Assembly: GCA_019686145.1 (NCBI GenBank)
Contig: JADGHK010000016.1
Span: 1 to 15,152 of the forward strand
Length of the DNA: 15,152 bases
DNA from: Bryobacteraceae bacterium
GTDB lineage: Bacteria > Acidobacteriota > Terriglobia > Bryobacterales > Bryobacteraceae
Direction: 5' to 3'
Shown: piece after piece, positions 1 through 6,088 of the stretch
Numbering within the stretch: position 1 is the stretch's first letter
Layout: each line of letters begins with the position of its first letter
Made by a program: the position numbers and the translations under genes
Notes under the pieces: generated by a model
What the model was told of the DNA's origin: nothing
The model's database searches: none
The model's input: the letters and a program-made list of their open reading frames with translations, nothing else

Positions 1-1
1 G

Positions 2-937
2 ATTTACATCTCGCACCGGTTGGAAGAGATCTCGGCCATTGCGGATCGGGTCACCGTGCTCCGTGACGGCAACACCATCGATACATGCAGCGTTCGAGGG
101 CTCGAACGCGCAGATCTGATCCGAATGATGGTTGGACGCGAGGTCTCGGCGGTCTTCCCCAAGCGCCAGGTGCCGATCGGCGAGGTTGTGCTCGAGCTGA
201 GAGACGTAAGCAGCCGGGCGGCAGGCATCCGCAACGTTTCTCTTCAGGTTCGCCGGGGGGAGATCCTGGGCTTAGCCGGACTTGTCGGGGCTGGCCGCAC
301 ACAGCTTGCCGAGACCATCTTTGGGCTGACGCCTGCGGATTCCGGCGAAATTCTGCTGCAGGGAAGGCGTGTCCGGGTGCAGACTCCCGCAGATGCGATC
401 GAGCTGGGTATTGGTTACGTTCCGGAAGACCGGCGCCAGCATGGCGTTGCTTTGGAAATGCCGATTGCCGCGAACGCAAGCCTGGCGAACCTCTCCCGAA
501 TCTCCCGCATGGGGTTCCTCGATACCCGGCTGGAGCGCGATCTCGCACAGTATTACGTGAGGCAGCTTGGCATCAAGACGGCCTCGATCTACGCGGAAGC
601 CGGTGTGCTGTCGGGAGGCAACCAGCAGAAGGTCGCTCTGGCGCGGTGGCTGGCGATCGATCCGCAGGTGCTGATCCTCGACGAGCCGACGCAAGGCGTG
701 GATGTGGGAGCGAAGTCGGAGATTCACCGGCTGATGTGCGATTTGGCGGAGCGCGGGCTCGCGATTATTATGATTTCTTCGGAGCTTCCGGAAGTGCTGG
801 GTATGAGCGACCGCATCGCCGTGATGCATGCAGGGACGGTCAAGGCCACGTTCCGGCGAGAGGAGGCGGACCAGCAAAAGATCATTTCGCTTGCCCTGGG
901 ACACGCCTATTCCGGTAGTGCAGGCGGTCTGGCGTAG
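2..937 (+). CDS. Sugar ABC transporter ATP-binding protein, CUT2/RbsA-RhaT type (5' end missing)
   Basis: This is the C-terminal part of a two-domain ATPase that powers a sugar importer of the ribose/rhamnose class on the inner face of the membrane. The frame is open to the window edge; the first residues IYISHRLEEI are the H-loop of the first nucleotide-binding domain, so most of that domain lies upstream and the TTG at 20 is not the real start. The second domain is complete. It has a P-loop GLVGAGRTQ (about 267-305) with Arg in place of the Walker A Lys, the signature LSGGNQQK (608-631), and Walker B LILDEPTQG (about 668-700). At the H-loop it reads SSELPE, with no His. These substitutions are normal for the second domain of RbsA-type proteins, where the first domain supplies most catalysis. 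The stop codon abuts the ATG of the next permease, so the two are translationally coupled. The family is certain; the rhamnose assignment rests on the downstream partners. Confidence 0.95.
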   Translation: MYISHRLEEISAIADRVTVLRDGNTIDTCSVRGLERADLIRMMVGREVSAVFPKRQVPIGEVVLELRDVSSRAAGIRNVSLQVRRGEILGLAGLVGAGRTQLAETIFGLTPADSGEILLQGRRVRVQTPADAIELGIGYVPEDRRQHGVALEMPIAANASLANLSRISRMGFLDTRLERDLAQYYVRQLGIKTASIYAEAGVLSGGNQQKVALARWLAIDPQVLILDEPTQGVDVGAKSEIHRLMCDLAERGLAIIMISSELPEVLGMSDRIAVMHAGTVKATFRREEADQQKIISLALGHAYSGSAGGLA

Positions 938-1900
938 ATGATCGAGCACTATCGAAGGGAGATTTCGGTTGCAGCGGCCATCCTGCTTGTCGCGGCAGTA
1001 CTCGCCGTCCTGGCTCCCCAGTTCTTCACACTCGAGAATCAGACCGATCTGCTTCTGAACAACATGCCCGTGCTGATTGTGGCGCTGGGCATGACGCTGA
1101 TCATTCTCACCGGTCATATCGACATCTCGGTGGGATCTCAGTTTGCCATCTGCGGCGTGGCTGCCGGCGTGATTTCCAAAGCTGGACTTCCTTCACCGGC
1201 GGTCTGCATTGCCGTGTGCCTGCTGGGCGCTGTGCTCGGCGGGATGAACGGATCCCTCGTGGCATACTTCCGGCTTCCGTCGATCGTCGTAACGCTGGCC
1301 GCTATGGTCGCGCTTCGGGACGCCTTGCGGTGGAGCACAGAAGGGGCCTGGATCCAGGATCTGCCTCCGGGATTCCAATGGTTCGGGCTCTCTCAGACCG
1401 GGAGCCAGCTTGTGACGTTCGCAGCCGCCGGGATCCTTGTCATCTGCGCGCACTGGTCCACGCGAAATCTGGCCGCTGGGCGAGCGGTGTACGCCACGGG
1501 CTCCAACCCGGATGCAGCGCGGCTGGTTGGCTTCGATCCAAGACACATTGTCTTCGGCGTCTTCACCGCGACCGGAGCGCTCACCGGCTTTGCTGCCTTC
1601 CTGAACGCGGCCCGTTTCAACCAGATCCCGAGCAACGCCGGGATTGGCCTTGAGCTGCAGGTGATTGCCGCGGTGGTGGTGGGCGGTACGGCGATCACGG
1701 GAGGCCGCGGCACTGTGCCGGGTACGGTTCTCGGCGTCGTATTGCTGGGCATCATCGGACCGGCGTTAACCTTTTTAGGAGTCAGCGCCTACTGGGAGAA
1801 AGCCATCCAGGGAGCAATCATTCTTGCAGCAGTAGCGATCGATTCCATTCGTCTACGGACAGGGAGAAATGCAGGCAACATCGCCGCTCAAAGTGCATAG
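938..1900 (+). CDS. Sugar ABC transporter permease (BPD_transp_2, RhaP/LsrC-like)
   Basis: Inner-membrane permease of a CUT2 sugar importer, 320 residues, the usual length for the family. Hydrophobic segments run through most of the chain (about 10-28, 44-60, 68-80, 88-108, 115-127, 157-171, 205-223, 240-255, 262-285). Family landmarks are LTGHIDISVGS at about 57-67, the cytoplasmic coupling-loop motif GSNPDAARLVG at 188-198, which contacts the ATPase, and GGTAITGGRGT at 249-259. The ATG directly follows the TAG of the ATPase gene (TAGATG), and a weak AGGCGG lies about 12 bases upstream, so translation probably depends on the ribosome finishing the ATPase. The 3' end overlaps the next gene by 32 bases in another frame. 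Together with the following permease it should form a heterodimeric channel. Sequence style resembles RhaP more than RbsC, but the substrate is inferred. Confidence 0.94.
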   Translation: MIEHYRREISVAAAILLVAAVLAVLAPQFFTLENQTDLLLNNMPVLIVALGMTLIILTGHIDISVGSQFAICGVAAGVISKAGLPSPAVCIAVCLLGAVLGGMNGSLVAYFRLPSIVVTLAAMVALRDALRWSTEGAWIQDLPPGFQWFGLSQTGSQLVTFAAAGILVICAHWSTRNLAAGRAVYATGSNPDAARLVGFDPRHIVFGVFTATGALTGFAAFLNAARFNQIPSNAGIGLELQVIAAVVVGGTAITGGRGTVPGTVLGVVLLGIIGPALTFLGVSAYWEKAIQGAIILAAVAIDSIRLRTGRNAGNIAAQSA

Positions 1901-3923
1901 AAACTGGCGCGAGCGCTGGTTCCCGAACAATGAGTGGGTCCTGCTGGCGGCTCTGTTCGCGGAAGTGGCGCTATTTGCGGCCATCGGGCACAACTTCTTT
2001 ACCACGGAAAACTTCTTCGAGATCATTCGCCTGAGCGTGGAACTCGGCCTGCTGGCGGTCGCCCTGACGCCAATCATGATCACCGGAGGCATCGACCTTT
2101 CGGGCGGAGCCATGATGGGCCTGGCCGCTGTGGTCTTCGGCGCCGCCTGGCGGGACTGGCATCTGCCCATCCCGGCCGCCGGCGGACTCGCAATGCTGCT
2201 CGGTTGCGCCGGGGGCGGTTTGAACGCGCTTCTGATCACCCGGTTCAGGATGCCGCCGCTGATCGTCACGCTCGGGTCATTCTCCCTGTTCCGGGGGCTC
2301 GCCGAAGGGCTTACGGGCGGAGCGGAAAACTACAGCAATTTCCCTCCAGCGTTCCTGTACCTTGGGCAAGGCTACCTGGGCGGCATCATTCCCGTGCAGC
2401 TTTTGCTTTTTGTTGCGGTCTTTGCCGCGTACTTCCTTTTGCTGCACCGGTCCGTAATCGGCCGCGCCTTATATGCCATCGGCTTTACGGCTTCCGGCGC
2501 CCGATATGCCGGCATTGCTGTGACGCGGCGGATCGGGCTGGTTTACTTTCTCAGCGGTCTGGCGGCAGCGGTTGCGGCAATTGTGTACGTGGCCCACATC
2601 GGGCAGGCGAAGTCGAACGCAGGGACCGGCTATGAGCTTGCCGCGATCACGGCGGTCGTGCTGGGAGGCACTTCCGTATTCGGTGGCCGGGGCACCTTAT
2701 GGGGAACTCTGCTGGGCTTGTTTGCGATTTCGGTCTTGCAGAATGGCCTGCACCTGGCAGCGCTGCCTTCAGAACTGACAGGCGTCCTGACGGGGCTGCT
2801 GCTTGTTGCGACGATCGGCATTGACCGGATGCGCAGATCGGGCAACGCCAGCCTCCAGGCGCAGGAAGAAGAGGCTTCTATGAAGAACTGGCAAGTTGCT
2901 GTCCTATGCGGGACGATCCTGGCGGGAGCGGCGATCGTCGCCGGAACGAACTACTGGCTGGTGCGCTCACTGGAGCGGACGGTCCGCGGCGGCCCCGCGC
3001 CTGCCGCGCCGAATGGCCGGCGCCCGGTAATCGCCGTCATGCCTAAGGCAAAAGGCGACCCGTACTTTGTGAGCTGCAAGGCCGGCGCGGAAGAGGCGGC
3101 TCGCGAAGCCGGTGTGGAACTGATTTGGGACGGACCGGCGGGGCTCGATCCTGCCAAGCAGAATGAGGTTGTGGAAGGCTGGATCACTCGCGGCGTGGAT
3201 GCGATTGCCGTCAGCGTCGAGAATCAGGCGGGAATCTCCACGGTGCTGCGCAAGGCGCGAGCGCGAGGAATCCGCGTTCTCACCTGGGACGCCGACGCAG
3301 AGCAGGACGCCCGCGACTTCTTCATCAACCAGGCGACGCCGCAGGGCATCGGTTACACGCTGGTTGACGAAGCGGCGCGCCTTTTGAACGGCAAGGGCGA
3401 ACTGGCCGTGATCACGGGCGCTCTCACCGCCGCGAACCAGAATCAATGGATCGTCTATATCAAGGAGCGGATTGCTACCAAATATCCGGATCTGAAGCTT
3501 GTCACCATCCGGCCAAGCGACGACGACCGCGACAAATCCTTTGCGGAAACCCAAACGATCCTGCGCGTCTATCCCAACGTACGGCTGATCCTCGGAATCT
3601 CCGCGCCCGCCGTGCCTGGCGCGGCTGAAGCCGTCCGCCAGGCCGGAAGAAAAGATGTAAAAGTGATCGGCCTCTCTGTGCCGAGCCTCTGTAAGCGCTA
3701 CGTGCACGATGGCGTGATCCAGTCCGTGATCCTCTGGAACACGAGAGACCTCGGCTATTTGACGGTCCTGACGGCGGCCCGGCTCGTGACCGGCAAGATC
3801 GGGACCGAAATTACCTCCCTCGAGGCCGGAAGGCTGGGCAAGGTGGAAGTCCGCGGCACAGAAGTCATCCTGGGCCAGCCGTTCATCTTTAACAAGAGCA
3901 ATATCGACCGTTTCGACTTCTGA
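1869..3923 (+). CDS. Fused sugar ABC permease and periplasmic binding protein (RhaQ-RhaS/LsrD-LsrB-like)
   Basis: A 684-residue protein made of two full-length importer parts. Residues 1 to about 325 are a BPD_transp_2 permease: TPIMITGGIDLSGG at 67-80, RMPPLIVTLGSFSLFRGLAE around 127-146, the coupling-loop region ALYAIGFTASGARYAG at 200-215, and GGTSVFGGRGT at 267-277. Residues 326-337 are an acidic linker (QAQEEEAS). Residues 338-684 are a complete type I periplasmic binding protein with its own hydrophobic segment (about 343-366), a Pro/Ala-rich tether, MPKAKGDPYF at 391-400, TWDAD at 472-476, NQNQW at 523-527 and the family ending NIDRFDF. No stop separates the halves. Permease ends in this family are cytoplasmic, so the extra helix would place the binding domain in the periplasm, anchored to the channel. 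The start at 1869 has AGGGAG just upstream (short spacing) and overlaps the previous gene. Domain calls are certain; rhamnose as ligand is a good guess. A free binding protein may also be made from the internal ATG at 2880. Confidence 0.93.
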   Translation: MQATSPLKVHRNWRERWFPNNEWVLLAALFAEVALFAAIGHNFFTTENFFEIIRLSVELGLLAVALTPIMITGGIDLSGGAMMGLAAVVFGAAWRDWHLPIPAAGGLAMLLGCAGGGLNALLITRFRMPPLIVTLGSFSLFRGLAEGLTGGAENYSNFPPAFLYLGQGYLGGIIPVQLLLFVAVFAAYFLLLHRSVIGRALYAIGFTASGARYAGIAVTRRIGLVYFLSGLAAAVAAIVYVAHIGQAKSNAGTGYELAAITAVVLGGTSVFGGRGTLWGTLLGLFAISVLQNGLHLAALPSELTGVLTGLLLVATIGIDRMRRSGNASLQAQEEEASMKNWQVAVLCGTILAGAAIVAGTNYWLVRSLERTVRGGPAPAAPNGRRPVIAVMPKAKGDPYFVSCKAGAEEAAREAGVELIWDGPAGLDPAKQNEVVEGWITRGVDAIAVSVENQAGISTVLRKARARGIRVLTWDADAEQDARDFFINQATPQGIGYTLVDEAARLLNGKGELAVITGALTAANQNQWIVYIKERIATKYPDLKLVTIRPSDDDRDKSFAETQTILRVYPNVRLILGISAPAVPGAAEAVRQAGRKDVKVIGLSVPSLCKRYVHDGVIQSVILWNTRDLGYLTVLTAARLVTGKIGTEITSLEAGRLGKVEVRGTEVILGQPFIFNKSNIDRFDF
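2863..2882 (+). promoter_or_regulatory. Internal ribosome binding site and in-frame ATG at the permease/binding-protein junction
   Basis: AGGAAGAAGAGG (2863-2874) is followed after five bases by ATG (2880-2882), in frame with the fusion gene (codon 338). Initiation here would give a 347-residue binding protein beginning MKNWQVAVLC, with a short positively charged start and a hydrophobic segment like a signal sequence or anchor. The purine-rich run also encodes the QEEE linker, so it could be coincidental coding sequence. The match to a Shine-Dalgarno site and the spacing are nevertheless better than those of either permease start in this operon. Confidence 0.5.
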
Positions 3924-3935
3924 CTGCCCGATGCC

Positions 3936-5231
3936 TTAGATTTCCGGAGCAGGGACCACCACTCCGCCGAAAACCAGCCAGGCAAGCAGGAGCGTCCAGA
4001 TTAAGTTGAAGGTTTGCGCGCTGACAAAAGTGAGGAAGGGGCGTCCGTTCTCCATGCTGATGAGCTCTGTGAAGCGCGTCTCGAGGCCAATGGAGACGAA
4101 AGCCAGCGCGAACCAGACTGTCCGGATTGTTCCGATCGCTCCCTTTGTGGCTGCGACGACACTGCTGTCAAGCAGGAACGAGAACACCAGGGAAGCCGCC
4201 ATGAAGCCGAGCACGAACTTCGGGAAACGCTCCCAGATAACCGAAGCGCTCGGGCGGTCTTCCGCCTGTTTGCTTCGGAGCGTCCACCACAGCGAAAGAG
4301 CGAAAGCTGCGAGACCGATGAGGACGTTCTGCGAGAACTTGACAATGGTGCCGACCTTCATCGCAGTCTCGCTGATCAAGGCGCCGGCAGCGACAACCGA
4401 CCCGGTCGTGTCGAGAGTGCCGCCAAGCCAGGCGCCCGCGACGAGATCGGGCAGTCCGGCTGTGCGGGCAATCCAGGGCTGCACAATGATCATCGGGGCG
4501 GCGACGATGAGCACGATCGACGTGGTATAGCCCAGCTTCTTGCGGTCTCCCTGAATCGCTCCGCAGGCGGCGATGGCGGCGGAGACGCCGCAGATGGACA
4601 CTGCCGTCGACAGCATTGCCGCAAATTCGTCGTCGAGCCGCAGCTTCTTCGCAATCCAGAAGCTGACGTACCAGACAACAATCACGACCACGACGGATTG
4701 TATGATCCCCAGTGCACCCGCTTGAAGAATTTCGCGGAAGAGGAGGGTTGCGCCCATCGTGACCAGGCCCGTCTTGATGAAGAATTCAGTGCGGGCTGCA
4801 TGGAGGAGCCACTCCGGCGTGCCCACCGTATTGCTGATCAGGAGTCCGAGCCCGAGGGCGAAGACCACGTATTCGAACCCCCAGGTCTCGCTGATCTTAT
4901 TTCCTGCCAGCAGTTGAGCCAGCCACGCAAGGGCAAAAACCACCGGGAATCCGAGAGAATACCGCACGAGGTTGAGCTTCTGTACGGCAACCCCGGGCAG
5001 GGATAGCAGCCACGTTACACCGCCAATCGCCAGCCACGGAAGCAGACGGTCGGGGCCGAATAGCTGCAGGAGGCCCGAAGAGTCGCTCCATTTGAGGGCT
5101 GGCACGGACGGCCGGTAACCGAGGAGAATAACGCCAAGCACAACGGCGCCGATCCAGACGGCGGCCCAATCTTCGCTTGCCCACCAGGCCGTTTTGGCCG
5201 GGGCCGGTGTTGTCTGGGTAGAGGATGCCAT
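3936..5231 (-). CDS. YeiH/UPF0324-family membrane transporter (putative sulfate exporter family)
   Basis: A 431-residue inner-membrane protein with about ten or more hydrophobic segments (for example about 25-40, 63-80, 92-110, 121-135, 152-166, 174-194, 238-252) and a short polar N-terminus rich in Thr, Pro and Ala. Family landmarks are EFFIKTGLVTMGATLLF at 149-165 and the helix motif STAVSICGVSAAIAACGAI at 208-226, matching the SSICGAAA-type motif of YeiH proteins. It is longer than the typical 340-residue YeiH because of extra N-terminal membrane segments and an insertion after about residue 300. Databases call the family putative sulfate exporters; the substrate is not firmly known. The gene stands alone: it converges on the ABC operon with only 12 bases between stops and diverges from the Rossmann gene. 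No Shine-Dalgarno sequence is visible before the ATG, but a TATAAG lies 10 bases upstream, which would fit an almost leaderless transcript. Confidence 0.85.
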   Translation of the reverse strand: MASSTQTTPAPAKTAWWASEDWAAVWIGAVVLGVILLGYRPSVPALKWSDSSGLLQLFGPDRLLPWLAIGGVTWLLSLPGVAVQKLNLVRYSLGFPVVFALAWLAQLLAGNKISETWGFEYVVFALGLGLLISNTVGTPEWLLHAARTEFFIKTGLVTMGATLLFREILQAGALGIIQSVVVVIVVWYVSFWIAKKLRLDDEFAAMLSTAVSICGVSAAIAACGAIQGDRKKLGYTTSIVLIVAAPMIIVQPWIARTAGLPDLVAGAWLGGTLDTTGSVVAAGALISETAMKVGTIVKFSQNVLIGLAAFALSLWWTLRSKQAEDRPSASVIWERFPKFVLGFMAASLVFSFLLDSSVVAATKGAIGTIRTVWFALAFVSIGLETRFTELISMENGRPFLTFVSAQTFNLIWTLLLAWLVFGGVVVPAPEI

Positions 5232-5240
5232 ACGTGAAAG

Positions 5241-5246
5241 CTTATA
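5241..5246 (-). promoter_or_regulatory. Possible -10 element close to the YeiH-like start
   Basis: On the - strand TATAAG sits in an AT-rich island (5241-5258) that stands out in GC-rich DNA. A start site about seven bases downstream of it would leave only about three bases before the ATG at 5231. No convincing -35 element is present at 16-18 bases (GGTCGA at best). The call rests on the -10 match and the missing ribosome binding site only. Confidence 0.25.
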
Positions 5247-5305
5247 AAAAAAATTAACGTTGTTCGACCTCCACTTCCGGGACCGTCTCTGTCACTCTTT
5301 TCTCG

Positions 5306-5328
5306 CCTGTTCCGCGAACCGCGGCAGG
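5306..5328. other. GC-rich hairpin or palindrome upstream of the Rossmann gene
   Basis: CCGCG-AAC-CGCGG (5312-5324) is a perfect 5-bp inverted repeat, extended by CCTG (5306-5309) pairing with CAGG (5325-5328) across a two-base TT bulge, giving nine pairs in all. It lies 24 bases before the ATG at 5353 and just upstream of its AGGGGAG ribosome binding site. It could be a regulator site in the divergent promoter region or a leader hairpin. No T-run follows, so it is not an intrinsic terminator. Confidence 0.35.
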
Positions 5329-5352
5329 TGCGAGCTCCGTCCATAGGGGAGA

Positions 5353-6009
5353 ATGCCGAAAACTGCATTGATTGCCGGAGCAACCGGTCTGGTGGGAGGC
5401 ATGGTCCTCGCCCGGCTGCTGGAGTCGCCTGATTATGCGAAGGTCGTCGCTTTGGTTCGCCGTCCGATACCGGTCAACCATCCGCACGTCGAGCAGCGAA
5501 TCGGGGACCTCGAGCATCTGCCCGAGTTCGATGAGTCAATCGATGACGTTTTTTGTGCGCTGGGAAGCACGATAAAGAAAGCCGGGTCCCGGCAGGCATT
5601 TCGCAAAGTGGATTTCGATCTCGTTATGAACGTAGCCATGCGAGGAATTTGCGGGGGAGCTTCGCAATTTCTCGTCGTCACGTCCGTTGGAGCCGATATC
5701 CGTTCCCCTAACTTCTACCTTCGGACGAAAGGCGAAGTGGAGGAGGCGCTGCAGCGGCTCCCCTACCGGTCAATCCACATTTTCCGGCCGAGCTTCCTGA
5801 TCGGACCGCGGCCGGAACGGAGAATCGGCGAGATCATTGCCGGGAGCCTGGCTGTTCCGCTTCAGGCGCTGCTGGTAGGAGCGCTGCGGAAGTACCGGCC
5901 GGTGAGCGCCGCCGCGGTCGCCAATGCGATGGTGGCTGCAGCGCGGCGGGCTTCGCCGGGCGCTCACGTTTACGAATACGACCAGATTCACAGTCTGGCT
6001 GCCGATTGA
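5353..6009 (+). CDS. NAD(P)-binding Rossmann oxidoreductase (atypical SDR, HTATIP2/YraR-like)
   Basis: A small, 218-residue cytoplasmic protein of the atypical short-chain dehydrogenase class (NAD(P)-binding Rossmann, nucleoside-diphosphate-sugar epimerase-like). The dinucleotide loop GATGLVGG is at 9-16, right after the first strand (TALIA), which fixes the start at this ATG. DVFCALGST at 65-73 is the strand-4 region, VVTSVGAD at 108-115 holds the SDR serine (S111), and FYLRTKGEVEEAL at 121-133 holds the Tyr-x-x-x-Lys pair (Y122, K126). FRPSFLIGPR at 144-153 is the RPxxxxG motif of this subgroup. All catalytic-looking residues are present, so the enzyme is probably active; its substrate is unknown. 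AGGGGAG lies immediately before the start with short spacing. It has no operon partner here: the previous gene diverges and the next converges. Confidence 0.88.
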   Translation: MPKTALIAGATGLVGGMVLARLLESPDYAKVVALVRRPIPVNHPHVEQRIGDLEHLPEFDESIDDVFCALGSTIKKAGSRQAFRKVDFDLVMNVAMRGICGGASQFLVVTSVGADIRSPNFYLRTKGEVEEALQRLPYRSIHIFRPSFLIGPRPERRIGEIIAGSLAVPLQALLVGALRKYRPVSAAAVANAMVAAARRASPGAHVYEYDQIHSLAAD

Positions 6010-6038
6010 CTCGTGGGAGGAGAATGCAGTGTGGGGGG

Positions 6039-6074
6039 CCGGCTCTGCCCACGGGGGTGAGAGAGCAGAGCCGG
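6039..6074. terminator. Hairpin between convergent genes, possible bidirectional terminator
   Basis: CCGGCTCTGC (6039-6048) and GCAGAGCCGG (6065-6074) are perfect 10-base reverse complements with a 16-base loop, in the 79-base gap between the stops of the Rossmann gene and the TonB-dependent receptor. On the + strand a modest pyrimidine tail (GCTTCTTAC) follows; on the - strand there is no T-run. Position favours a transcription end signal, but the tail is weak. Confidence 0.45.
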
Positions 6075-6088
6075 GCTTCTTACGGGGG

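Noticed and set aside
267..305. ATPase second domain with Arg for the Walker A Lys and no H-loop His, as a sign of decay
   Set aside because: These changes are the normal state of the second domain in RbsA-type ATPases, and the signature and Walker B motifs are intact.
4014..5006. 330-codon open frame on the + strand opposite the YeiH-like gene
   Set aside because: Its translation is an unstructured run rich in Arg, Glu, Asp and His, typical of antisense to a membrane protein. The - strand frame has family motifs and membrane segments.
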